A stretch of 33,119 bases of DNA. It comes from Acidimicrobiaceae bacterium (lineage in GTDB: Bacteria > Actinomycetota > Acidimicrobiia > Acidimicrobiales > Bog-793). Of the stretch, positions 15,609 to 24,733 are shown in pieces (the stretch's first letter is position 1; each line of letters opens with the position of its first letter). The notes under the pieces are model-generated. The model worked only from the letters and a program-made list of their open reading frames with translations, was not told where the DNA came from and ran no database searches. The stretch spans positions 1 to 33,119 of the forward strand of contig DAHXNN010000138.1 of the NCBI GenBank assembly GCA_027365385.1. Reading direction: 5' to 3'. Position numbers and translations under genes: made by a program.

Positions 15609-18319
15609 CAGAGCGTCTCCAGCCGCACGTCGGTCACCATCGCGGTGACGTCGACGAGGCGAGAAGCGGCCGCCAGCACGCCGTCGTGCGCTGGGCCGTC
15701 CGGCACGGCATTCGCGCGCAGGACGACCACCTGGCGATCGAGAGCTTCGTCCGCTGAGACCACGACCGTTGCCTCGCGCCCCGACGAGCGGACGCGGAGC
15801 CGGGCCCCTGGAGCGACGCCCAGGCGGGCGATCTCTGCCGGGTGGACCGACAGGACGTCGGCATGCGCGAGAGGTGCAAGGGACGGGCACGAGGCGACGA
15901 GCGTGCCGCCGTCGTAGAGGGAGCGCCGGACCACGAGACGGTGCGAGTACGCGTCGAGGCGCGCCACACCCGGCACCGTGCCGGCGCCAGGGCACGGTAC
16001 GAGTGCGGGGCGCACGTCGACCGGATCGGTCGGCTGTGGCTCCACGTCGCCCGCGCCGCCGAGCGGACGTGCAGCGCCGACGCGCAACGGCGCGCCCTGC
16101 TCGTCGGTCGAGGTGATGCCCGGTGTCGCCATGGGGTCGATCGGACGCGCTCCGGCCCCGCGCTTCCCGATCCCGACCGAGACGGCGCCGATAGGCACGA
16201 CGATCCCGTCCCTCCCGGACGGTCGAGCGAGGACCTCGGGCGTCACGCCACGATATGCGGGAGCCAGTCGCTCGATCTCCTCTGAGATCGACTCGAGGTT
16301 GTCGAAGCCGAGATCCGAGCCGAGGCGGCGAGCCAGCTCGACTGCGACGGTCCAGGCGGGCCAGGCCGTGCCCGGCGGCACGACCTTGGCGGCAAGCCTG
16401 CTCACGCGGCCTTCGATGTTCGTCGTCGTGCCTGCCCGCTCGGCATCGCCCGCTACGGGCAGCACGACGTCGGCATGGGCTGACGACGCATCGCGATGCG
16501 TAGCGATGGAGACGAGGAACGGGACGCGCTCGAGGGCCGTCGCGGCAAGCTCTCTGTCGGGGAAGTCGCTGAGCGGGTCTGCGCCGAGAAGCACGAGCAT
16601 CTGCAGCTCGCCTTCGGCGGCGGCGGCGAGGATCCCGGCAGTGTCGCGGCCACGACCCTCCGGCAGCGTCGCGCCCCAGGCCGCCGAGAACCACTCCCGG
16701 GCGTCGTCCGCGGCGACCCGTCCGGGGAGGAGCCCGGGTGCCAGACCCATGTCGAGTGCTCCGAGGACGTTCGCCCTGCGCAACGCGGGGAGGAACCGGG
16801 CACCTGGTAGGGACTCGTGAAGGAGTGCCGCTGCGGCCGCGACCGGCTCCGAGCCCTCGGCGAGCGACTGCCGCCCGAGGACGACGACCACCCCGGCGCC
16901 AGGAGTGCCCGACGTGCCGGGCACACCGACGAGGAGGTCATGAACCGTCTGGATCTGCTCGCCGGCGACGCCGGCGACATCGCCCTGCAACTCCGGCGAG
17001 ACGAGCGCCGCGGCGAGCTGGGCTGTCTCGGCCGGCCTGCACATGAGCCGGACGGTGGCGAACGACGCCGACGCGTTGGCGACCGGCGAGATGTCGACGA
17101 CAGAGGTGCCGCGGCCCGCTGCCTCCCGCAGGCGCAGGTAGAGGATGGGGAGCTCCTCTCGGATGTCGCCCGCCAGGAGCACGACGACGCGAGCGGACGC
17201 CGCTTCGTCGATCGTCGCCCGGGGGAGCCCGAGGACAAGCTCTGCCGGAAGCCCGTCACCGAGCTGCGCATCCACCGAGTCCGTGCCGAGGACGACCCGC
17301 GCAAGCTTCGACCACGCATACGCGTCCTCGTTCGCGAGTCGTGCCCCGCCGACGATGCCGATCGCTCCACTGCCGCCGGCCGCGCGCGCCTGGCGGGCAC
17401 CTGCGGCGAGCTCGCCCAGGGCATCGTGCCACCGAGCCGGCTCGAGCCCAGAGTCGCGGCGGACGAGCGGCTCGCCGAGACGCTCCGGCGTGTTGACGGC
17501 TTCGAAGCTGTAGCGCCCCTTGTCGCAGAGCCAGCTCTGGTTCACCGGATCGGAGTCGACCCCGAGATAGCGGACGAGGACCCCTGCGGAGGACTGTGCG
17601 ACTACCCGGCAACCCACCGCGCACGTCGTGCAGGTCGTCTCCACCTGCTCTAGGTCCCATGGACGTGACTTGAAGCGGTACGCCGGCGAGGTCAACGCCC
17701 CCACGGGGCAGATCTGGATCGTGTTCCCGCTGAAGTAAGACGTGAACGGCCGATCCGGGAACGGCGCGACCTCGATGCTCGAGCCGCGGAACGCGAAGTC
17801 GATGAGCGCTTCGCCAGCGATCTCCCCGGCGAAGCGGGTGCAGCGCGCGCACTGGATGCACCGCTCTCGGTCGAGCAGGACGAGGGGACCGATCTCGATC
17901 GGCTTCGCCCAGTGCCGCTTCTCCTCGACGAAGCGGCTCTCGCCGGGTCCGTGCGACAACGCCTGGTCCTGGAGGGGACACTCGCCGCCCTTGTCGCAGA
18001 CCGGGCAGTCGAGTGGGTGGTTGACGAGCAGGAACTCGAGCACGCCCTCTTGGGCTTTGCGGGCCTTCGGCGAGCCCGTGACCACCTCCTGGCCCTCGGC
18101 GACACGCAGGTAGCACGCGGGCTGGAGGCTGAAGCCGCGGGGCCCGGAGACCTCTACGAGGCACATGCGGCACATGCCCACAGGCTCCATGTGCGGGTGA
18201 TAGCAGAAACGGGGAATATAGACCCCCGCACGCTCCGCCGCCTCGATGACGAGCTCGCCCGGGCGAGCGTCCACCGGGCGTCCGTCGACGACGACGTGGA
18301 CAGCGTCGGGCGCGCTCAT
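15608..18319 (-). CDS. nuoG: NADH-quinone oxidoreductase subunit G
   Basis: MSAPDAVHVVVDGRPV...CYHPHMEPVGMCRMCLVEVSGPRG...CPVCDKGGECPLQD...CIQCARCTRF; molybdopterin-oxidoreductase-like C-terminus. Confidence 0.96.
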   Translation of the reverse strand: MSAPDAVHVVVDGRPVDARPGELVIEAAERAGVYIPRFCYHPHMEPVGMCRMCLVEVSGPRGFSLQPACYLRVAEGQEVVTGSPKARKAQEGVLEFLLVNHPLDCPVCDKGGECPLQDQALSHGPGESRFVEEKRHWAKPIEIGPLVLLDRERCIQCARCTRFAGEIAGEALIDFAFRGSSIEVAPFPDRPFTSYFSGNTIQICPVGALTSPAYRFKSRPWDLEQVETTCTTCAVGCRVVAQSSAGVLVRYLGVDSDPVNQSWLCDKGRYSFEAVNTPERLGEPLVRRDSGLEPARWHDALGELAAGARQARAAGGSGAIGIVGGARLANEDAYAWSKLARVVLGTDSVDAQLGDGLPAELVLGLPRATIDEAASARVVVLLAGDIREELPILYLRLREAAGRGTSVVDISPVANASASFATVRLMCRPAETAQLAAALVSPELQGDVAGVAGEQIQTVHDLLVGVPGTSGTPGAGVVVVLGRQSLAEGSEPVAAAAALLHESLPGARFLPALRRANVLGALDMGLAPGLLPGRVAADDAREWFSAAWGATLPEGRGRDTAGILAAAAEGELQMLVLLGADPLSDFPDRELAATALERVPFLVSIATHRDASSAHADVVLPVAGDAERAGTTTNIEGRVSRLAAKVVPPGTAWPAWTVAVELARRLGSDLGFDNLESISEEIERLAPAYRGVTPEVLARPSGRDGIVVPIGAVSVGIGKRGAGARPIDPMATPGITSTDEQGAPLRVGAARPLGGAGDVEPQPTDPVDVRPALVPCPGAGTVPGVARLDAYSHRLVVRRSLYDGGTLVASCPSLAPLAHADVLSVHPAEIARLGVAPGARLRVRSSGREATVVVSADEALDRQVVVLRANAVPDGPAHDGVLAAASRLVDVTAMVTDVRLETL

Positions 18320-19626
18320 CGTGCCGCTCGCATGGGGCAGCCGCCTTCCTTGACGTGCAAGAGAAACTCGTCCCGGAACATCCGGATGCCCGACGCCACG
18401 GACGACGGTATGGACGGGCCGAGCACGCAGATCGTCGTCTGCTGCGGGGGCCACGAGACGCCAGGCGCGATGTTGTCACACGCGTCCATGAGCAGGTCGA
18501 GGTCCGCCTCCCGGCCGTTCCCCTCCTCGATGCGGCGCATCATCTTCTCGATCCAACCGCTTCCCTCACGACACGGCGTGCACTGCCCGCAGGACTCCCG
18601 TGCGAAGAACCGCGTGATCCGCCAGGCAGCACGCACCGCGCAGGTCGTGTCATCCATGACCACCACCGAGCCCGAGCCGAGCATCGAGCCTGCCCGAGCG
18701 ACCGCGTCCTGGTCGAGCCCGAGGTCGATCTGGTCCGGACCGAACCACGGAGCCGACACCCCACCGGGGATGAAGGCCTTCAGCTCGCCACCGTCACGGA
18801 TGCCCCCGCCGAGCGACGGGTCGTAGACGAGATCGCGGAACGTCGTCTTCGACATCTCGAGCTCGTACCAGCCGGGGCGCTCGACGCGTCCAGAGAGCGC
18901 GAAGAGCCGCGTGCCCGTCGACGAACCTGCACCGAGGGCGGCGAAGGCCTCGCCACCGTTGACGACGATCCACGGGAGGTTCGACACGGTCTCGATGTTG
19001 TTCACCACCGTCGGCGCGCCGTAAAGGCCTATCGCGGCGGGGAAGTACGGCGGCTTGATGCGCGGGAAGCCCCTCTTGCCCTCGAGGCTCTCGAGCAGAG
19101 CCGTCTCCTCGCCGCAGATATATGCCCCGGCGCCCGGATGGACGACGAGGTCGAGCGAGAAGGACGATCCGAGGATGCCGGTACCCAGCGCGCCGTACGC
19201 GTAAGCGTCGTTGCAGGCCTGCTGGAGGCGCTCGAGGCCGAGCGCGAACTCGCCACGACAGAAGATGAAGGCCTGGCTCACGCCGAGAGCGAAGGCGGCA
19301 ATGATCGCTCCTTCGACGACCTGATGAGGATCTCGCTCGACGAGCAGGTGGTCCTTGAAGGTCGCAGGCTCGCTCTCGTCGCCGTTGACGACGAGATACG
19401 ACACGTCCGCCTTGCGCAGCATCGACCACTTGCGGCCCGCGGGGAAGCCCGCTCCTCCCCGGCCGAGGAGGCTGGCCTTGTCGACCTGCTCGCGCACGGC
19501 GTCAGGCCCGAGGGCGATCGCTCGCCGCAAACCCTCGTAGCCGCCGGTCGCAAGATAGCGCTCAAGGGTGTGGGCGTCAGCGTAGGCCATCCGGCCCGTG
19601 ACGATGGGTGGCGCGCCGGTGATCAC
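18316..19626 (-). CDS. nuoF: NADH-quinone oxidoreductase subunit F
   Basis: LLGRGGAGFPAGRKWSML, GAGAYICGEETALLESLEGKRGFPRIKPP, ESCGQCTPCREG. Confidence 0.97.
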   Translation of the reverse strand: MITGAPPIVTGRMAYADAHTLERYLATGGYEGLRRAIALGPDAVREQVDKASLLGRGGAGFPAGRKWSMLRKADVSYLVVNGDESEPATFKDHLLVERDPHQVVEGAIIAAFALGVSQAFIFCRGEFALGLERLQQACNDAYAYGALGTGILGSSFSLDLVVHPGAGAYICGEETALLESLEGKRGFPRIKPPYFPAAIGLYGAPTVVNNIETVSNLPWIVVNGGEAFAALGAGSSTGTRLFALSGRVERPGWYELEMSKTTFRDLVYDPSLGGGIRDGGELKAFIPGGVSAPWFGPDQIDLGLDQDAVARAGSMLGSGSVVVMDDTTCAVRAAWRITRFFARESCGQCTPCREGSGWIEKMMRRIEEGNGREADLDLLMDACDNIAPGVSWPPQQTTICVLGPSIPSSVASGIRMFRDEFLLHVKEGGCPMRAAR

Positions 19627-20216
19627 GGTGCGGACCCCTCTCCTGCGCCGACGCCGCTGTCATCCGCCTCGTGGGCGAGTAGGCCAACCGTGCGCTCGAC
19701 GCGGCACAAGACCCCGTGACGAGGAACCTGTCCGGCGAGGACACCCGTACGGAGATCCTCGACGAGCTGGTCGAACGACGCAGCGTCGAGCGGTCCGAAG
19801 AATCGGTGATTGACCTGGACGCATGGTGCCGTGTCGCAGCCCGCGAGGCACTCGGCCTCTTCCAAGGTGAACTCGCCGTCGTCGGTCGTCTGGCCCGCGT
19901 GAACGCCGAGACGCTCCTGGGCGTGCTCCAGCAGCTCGTATGCGCCAGCGAGCATGCATGCGACGTTCGTGCACACGGCGACGACATGCCTGCCGACGGG
20001 CTCGGTATGGAGCATGTCGTAGAACGTCGCCGTCCCGTGCACCTCGGCCGGCGTCACGCCGACGAGTGCGGCGACGTCTTCCATCGCCTCGGGTGTGAGC
20101 CAACCGTCTTGCGCCTGTGCGAGGTGGCAAAGCGGTATCAGCGCGGACCGAGGCTCGGGGTAGACAGCCACGAGCCGTCGTGCCCGTTCGAGGTTCTCGT
20201 CGCTCAAATGGGCCAT
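19623..20216 (-). CDS. nuoE: NADH-quinone oxidoreductase subunit E
   Basis: 2Fe-2S ligands CTNVAC and CLAGCDTAPCVQVN. Confidence 0.96.
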   Translation of the reverse strand: MAHLSDENLERARRLVAVYPEPRSALIPLCHLAQAQDGWLTPEAMEDVAALVGVTPAEVHGTATFYDMLHTEPVGRHVVAVCTNVACMLAGAYELLEHAQERLGVHAGQTTDDGEFTLEEAECLAGCDTAPCVQVNHRFFGPLDAASFDQLVEDLRTGVLAGQVPRHGVLCRVERTVGLLAHEADDSGVGAGEGSAP

Positions 20217-21730
20217 CAGCGGTCCACCTCCCCGAGCACAGGGTCGACCGAGGACAGGATCGCTATGGCGTCGGCGAGAAGGCTTCCGCGCAGTAGCGCC
20301 GGAACGCTCTGGAGGTTCACGAAGCTCGGGCCGCGCCAGTGCATCCGGTATGGCTTGTTCGAGCCGTTCGAGACGATGTAACAGCCAAGCTCGCCCCGCG
20401 GCGACTCGATCGACGCGTAGACCTCGCCCTCCGGCGGCTCGAAGCCACGCGTATAGAGCTTGAAGTGGTGGATGAGGGCCTCCATCGACTCGTCGATACG
20501 TGCCCGCGGCGGGGGGGTCACCTTCTTGTCCTGCACCTTGTAGTCGCCGCTCGGCATCCTCTCGACGACCTGGCGCACGATCCTGATCGACTCCCGGACC
20601 TCGTTGAGCCTGACCGCGTAGCGGTCGAACGTGTCGCCGACCGTGCCGACGATGACGTCGAAGTCGACCTCCTCGTACGCGAGATAGGGCATCGACTTGC
20701 GCAGGTCCCAGGCAACACCGGCCGCACGTAGGATCGGACCGGTAGCAGACATGGCCAAGGCCAGGTCCGGCCCGATGACCCCGATGCCCTCCGTCCGCTC
20801 GCGAAAGATCGGCTGGCCCGTGAGCAGCTCGTCGTACTCGTCGAGACGACCCGCGATCGTGTCCGCGATGACCGAGACGTCGTCCTCCCAGCCGTCAGGC
20901 AGGTCAGCCGCTACCCCGCCCGGACGAATGTAGTTGTGGTTCATCCGCAGCCCTGTCGTCTTCTCGAAGAACGAGAGGACCATCTCCCGCTCGCGGAAGC
21001 CGAAGATCATCATCGTCGTCGACGCGAGGTCCATCCCATTCGTGGCCGCCCACATGACGTGGGACGAGATGCGATTGAGCTCGGACATGAGCATCCGGAT
21101 CCACGTCGCCCGAGGCGGAAGCTCCACGCCGAGGAGCTTCTCTACCGCGAGGCTCCACGCGAGCTCGTTGTTCAACGGGGAGAGGTAGTCCATGCGGGTC
21201 ACGTTCGTGGCGCCCTGGACGTAGGTCAGCTCCTCCGCCGTCTTCTCCATGCCCGTGTGGAGGTAGCCGACGACCGGCTTCGAGCGCAGCACGGTCTCAC
21301 CTTGGAGCTCGAGCATCACCCGCAGCACCCCGTGGGTCGACGGGTGCTGCGGGCCGAGGTTGATGATCATCGTCTCGCCGTCGCCGAAGTGCGCGTCCGC
21401 CGCGCCGCCGTCGGGTCCCGAGTCGACTGCCGGCGCCGCATCCTCCGGCAAGCGCAAGACAGCTCCACGCTCGATCAGCAGCTCCATCTCGTCGGTCTCG
21501 CCGACGAGCGCGAGCTCCTGGTCACCTTCGCTCGTCTCGGCCTCGAACAGCTTCTCGAGCTCACCGCCTGCGTCGTCCCCGTCGGCACCGTCCCCGTCGG
21601 CACCGTCCCCGTCATCGCGAACGGCGACCGCTCCTTCGCCGGCACCCGCACCGCGATCGTGCGCCCGCTCACCGGTCGAGCCGGGTATCCAGCTGGCTGC
21701 AGCCGACACCGGCTCCGTCTCGTCGTTCAT
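20216..21730 (-). CDS. nuoD: NADH-quinone oxidoreductase subunit D, with N-terminal extension
   Basis: MIINLGPQHPSTHGVLRVMLELQGE...; start ATG overlaps nuoC stop (ATGA), giving 504 aa with a long acidic N-terminal extension. Confidence 0.92.
   Translation of the reverse strand: MNDETEPVSAAASWIPGSTGERAHDRGAGAGEGAVAVRDDGDGADGDGADGDDAGGELEKLFEAETSEGDQELALVGETDEMELLIERGAVLRLPEDAAPAVDSGPDGGAADAHFGDGETMIINLGPQHPSTHGVLRVMLELQGETVLRSKPVVGYLHTGMEKTAEELTYVQGATNVTRMDYLSPLNNELAWSLAVEKLLGVELPPRATWIRMLMSELNRISSHVMWAATNGMDLASTTMMIFGFREREMVLSFFEKTTGLRMNHNYIRPGGVAADLPDGWEDDVSVIADTIAGRLDEYDELLTGQPIFRERTEGIGVIGPDLALAMSATGPILRAAGVAWDLRKSMPYLAYEEVDFDVIVGTVGDTFDRYAVRLNEVRESIRIVRQVVERMPSGDYKVQDKKVTPPPRARIDESMEALIHHFKLYTRGFEPPEGEVYASIESPRGELGCYIVSNGSNKPYRMHWRGPSFVNLQSVPALLRGSLLADAIAILSSVDPVLGEVDR
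21581..21610. repeat. 15-bp tandem repeat (GTCGGCACCGTCCCC x2) inside nuoD
   Basis: Two exact adjacent copies, preceded by GTCGTCCCC; encodes DGDGADGDGADGDD on minus strand. Confidence 0.85.
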
Positions 21731-22278
21731 CGGGGACCTGGCGACTCTTTGAACTGCACCGGGACGCGCCCGACGCCGTAGTCCTTGCGCAGCGGGTGGC
21801 CTTCCCAGTCCTGGGGCATGAGGATCCGCGTCATGTCCGGGTGGTCGCTGAAGACGACGCCGAACAAGTCGTACACCTCCCGTTCCATGTTCTCCGTGCC
21901 CGGGTAGAGGTAGAAGAGCGTCGGGAGGACAGCGTCGCTGGCCGGCACCTGGACGCGCAATCGCACGTAGCGCCGGCGTGAATGGCTCAGGAGGTTGACG
22001 ACGATCTCGAAACGCTCCCCGGTCAATCCCTCCGGCAGCGGTCGTGCCATGTGCGTCAGGTAGTCGACCGCGCACAGGTCGGAGCACATGACGAAGCCCG
22101 CCCCTTTCAGCGCGGCAACGACAGGGAGGTAGCGCTCGCGTGACGGAAAGAGAATCTCGTCTCCACGGAAGAACATGACGGGCACGCCCGCGAGATCGGC
22201 CAGCTCGGCGGCGACCGAGCCGGACGCGACCTCTCCGGAGACGGCGGGCTGGGCGCTCGCCGTGCTGTCTTCGACCAT
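21727..22278 (-). CDS. nuoC: NADH-quinone oxidoreductase subunit C
   Basis: ERFEIVVNLLSHSRRRYVRLRVQVP...PGTENMEREVYDLFGVVFSDHPDMTRILMPQDWEGHPLRKDY. Confidence 0.96.
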   Translation of the reverse strand: MVEDSTASAQPAVSGEVASGSVAAELADLAGVPVMFFRGDEILFPSRERYLPVVAALKGAGFVMCSDLCAVDYLTHMARPLPEGLTGERFEIVVNLLSHSRRRYVRLRVQVPASDAVLPTLFYLYPGTENMEREVYDLFGVVFSDHPDMTRILMPQDWEGHPLRKDYGVGRVPVQFKESPGPR

Positions 22279-22862
22279 CAGCGGGGGGTCCCGAGGTGGA
22301 CCGGGTGCTCGAGCGGCTGGGTCCAGCCGGGCACCTCAGCCGCGAGGTCGACGCCTGCTCCTGCTCCTGCGGCGTCGCGGCGGCGGGTGATCTCTCCCGT
22401 TCGGACCTTCTCGTGGAGCGTGAGGATCGCGTGCATGAGCGTCTGCGGACTCGGAGGACAGCCCGGCGCGTAGACGTCGACGGGGACGATCTGGTCGACG
22501 CCTTGGACGATCGCGTAGTTGTTGAACATGCCGCCGGTCGACGCGCACACACCCATCGAGATGACCCACTTCGGCTCCACCATCTGGTCGTAGACCTGGC
22601 GCAGCACCGGGGCCATCTTCTGCGAGACGCGCCCGGCGACGATCATCAGGTCCGCCTGGCGGGGGGAGGGGCGGAAGACCTCCATCCCGAAGCGAGCGAG
22701 GTCGAAGTCGGCTGCCCCGGCCGCCATCATCCCGATCGCGCAGCATGCCAGCCCGAACGTGGCGGGCCACATCGAGTGTTCCCGAGACCACTTGACGAGG
22801 TCCTCGAGCTTGCCCGTGAGGAAGTTGTGGCTGAGGGACTCGAGCCCTGTCCAGGACGCCAT
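22278..22862 (-). CDS. nuoB: NADH-quinone oxidoreductase subunit B
   Basis: [21 protein letters not shown]...[40 protein letters not shown]. Confidence 0.97.
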   Translation of the reverse strand: MASWTGLESLSHNFLTGKLEDLVKWSREHSMWPATFGLACCAIGMMAAGAADFDLARFGMEVFRPSPRQADLMIVAGRVSQKMAPVLRQVYDQMVEPKWVISMGVCASTGGMFNNYAIVQGVDQIVPVDVYAPGCPPSPQTLMHAILTLHEKVRTGEITRRRDAAGAGAGVDLAAEVPGWTQPLEHPVHLGTPR

Positions 22863-22869
22863 GACCCTC

Positions 22870-23325
22870 CTACGCCGCTTCGCCCGAGTCCGTGCCGACC
22901 CGTCGGACCGTCGAGGCGGTCGTGCGCGACTGCGGCGAGCTCACCGGCCGTACACGCCGCACCGGTCCCCAGTCGAGGGCGCCGTTCGCGACCAGGTAGA
23001 GGAGGGAGAAGAACGCGGCCACGGCGAACACGATGACCTCCACTAGGCCAAACCTGCCGAGCTGGTCGTAGACGACGGCCCAGGGGAACAAGAAGATCAC
23101 CTCGATGTCGAAGATGACGAAGATCATCGCCACGAGATAGAACCGCACCGGAAAGCGCTGAGGCGGCTCGTTCGCAGGCACGATCCCGCACTCGTACGGC
23201 GCCTCCTTGGCCGACGTCGGCCGGCGCGGCGCGAGCATCTTGGACGCGACGATCGACAGCCCCGCGAAAGCGAGGGCGAGTACGAACAGCACGAAGATCG
23301 GTAGGTAGCTGTCGAGGCTTCCCAT
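22870..23325 (-). CDS. nuoA: NADH-quinone oxidoreductase subunit A
   Basis: [16 protein letters not shown]...[46 protein letters not shown]. Confidence 0.96.
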   Translation of the reverse strand: MGSLDSYLPIFVLFVLALAFAGLSIVASKMLAPRRPTSAKEAPYECGIVPANEPPQRFPVRFYLVAMIFVIFDIEVIFLFPWAVVYDQLGRFGLVEVIVFAVAAFFSLLYLVANGALDWGPVRRVRPVSSPQSRTTASTVRRVGTDSGEAA

Positions 23326-23418
23326 GGCTCCAACGGTTCTACCACGGCTCCCACGCCGCGGGCATATCCGCCTTCTCGACGGGCGTCGACCGTCGTCCGC
23401 CGGCGGCGGTCGCCCCGG

Positions 23419-23424
23419 TAGTGT
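23419..23424 (+). promoter_or_regulatory. Putative -10 (TAGTGT), leaderless promoter of geranylgeranyl-reductase-family gene
   Basis: TAGTGT exactly 6 nt before GTG at 23431. Confidence 0.5.
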
Positions 23425-23430
23425 CGAGTC

Positions 23431-24729
23431 GTGGCAAGTCCCGAGACGCGAGGCACGAAGTCGCCGCAACGCCCCGCAGTGCACAGCTGCGACGTGCTCG
23501 TCGTGGGAGGCGGACCGTCTGGATCCTCGGCGGCCTACTGGCTCGCGGACGCAGGGTACGACGTCCTCGTGGTCGAGAAGAAGCACTTCCCGCGCGTCAA
23601 GACGTGCGGTGACGGCCTCACGCCCCGCTCCGTCCGCCAGCTCGAGGACATGGGTCTCGGTGACGCGCTACGCCGTCACCATCGCTACGACGGGCTGCGG
23701 GCTCTCGCCTTCGGCAAGGAGCTCGAGCTCTCCTGGCCCGTGCACCCGGAGTTCCCTTCCTACGGCTACGTGGTGACGAGGGCGGACCTCGACGCGTTGG
23801 TGGCGTCGCGCGCCGAAAAGGTGGGCGCCACGGTGTGGCAGGGCAGCGAGGCGGTGGCACCTCTCGGCGCCGACGCGTCGTCGGGGGGCCCGGCCGGAGG
23901 AGCCGTCGTGGTCGACCGGGACAGCGGCAACCGCACGGAGGTGGCGGCGCGCTACGTCGTCGTAGCGGACGGCGCGAACTCCCGCTTCGGGCGGGCGCTC
24001 GGTGTCTCTCGAGACAGGTCTGCGCCACTCGGGATGGCGATCCGTGGATACTACGAGTCCCCGCGCCACGCGGAGACCTTCATCGAGTCGCACCTCGACA
24101 TCCGCGACAGCACCGGCAACGTCGTGCCCGGCTACGGATGGATCTTCCCCCTCGGCGACGGGCGGGTGAACGTCGGGATCGGCGTGCTGTCGACCTTCGG
24201 GGGATGGAAGCAGCTCAACACCACGAAGCTCATGGACGCGTTCGTCGGCTACGCGCCCGCGTCGTGGTGCCTGTCGCCGGAGTCTTCCCTCGGGCCGCCA
24301 ACGGGCGGTCGGCTCCCGATGGGCCTCTCGGTCGGCCCACACGTCGGGCCCGACTACGTGCTCACTGGCGACGCTGGCGGGGCGATCAATCCGTTCAACG
24401 GCGAGGGCATCGCCTACGGATACGAGACCGGTCGTTTCGCCGCGGCGACCATCGGTGAGGCGATCGCTCGCGACGACCCGGCACAGCTCGCCGGCTACGA
24501 CGACCTCCTCTCGGAGACCTACGGCCTATACTACAAGGTCGGCAGCGCGTTCATGAAGCTGATGGGCCGCGGGGATCTCATGCGGCTGTTCGTCGGCACG
24601 GGGATGTACTCCCGCACACTCATGGAATGGGTGCTCCAGATCATGTCGAACCTCGTCCGCGAGGACGAGCTCGGGCCTGCGGAGGCTGCCTACCGCGCGA
24701 TCGCAGCTCTCGCCCGTCGCGCCAGCTGA
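23431..24729 (+). CDS. Geranylgeranyl reductase family FAD-dependent oxidoreductase (MenJ-like menaquinone reductase candidate)
   Basis: FAD motif DVLVVGGGPSGSSAAYWLADAGYDVLVVEKKHFPRVKTCGDGLTPRSV, GDAGGAINPFNGEGIAYGYETGR; divergent from nuoA. Confidence 0.9.
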   Translation: MASPETRGTKSPQRPAVHSCDVLVVGGGPSGSSAAYWLADAGYDVLVVEKKHFPRVKTCGDGLTPRSVRQLEDMGLGDALRRHHRYDGLRALAFGKELELSWPVHPEFPSYGYVVTRADLDALVASRAEKVGATVWQGSEAVAPLGADASSGGPAGGAVVVDRDSGNRTEVAARYVVVADGANSRFGRALGVSRDRSAPLGMAIRGYYESPRHAETFIESHLDIRDSTGNVVPGYGWIFPLGDGRVNVGIGVLSTFGGWKQLNTTKLMDAFVGYAPASWCLSPESSLGPPTGGRLPMGLSVGPHVGPDYVLTGDAGGAINPFNGEGIAYGYETGRFAAATIGEAIARDDPAQLAGYDDLLSETYGLYYKVGSAFMKLMGRGDLMRLFVGTGMYSRTLMEWVLQIMSNLVREDELGPAEAAYRAIAALARRAS

Positions 24730-24733
24730 CGGC

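Noticed and set aside
13896-15917. 673-aa plus-strand ORF
   Set aside because: Antisense to nuoI/nuoH/nuoG; low-complexity RDE-rich composition typical of GC-rich shadow ORFs
18355-19719. 454-aa plus-strand ORF
   Set aside because: Antisense shadow of nuoF with no recognisable motifs
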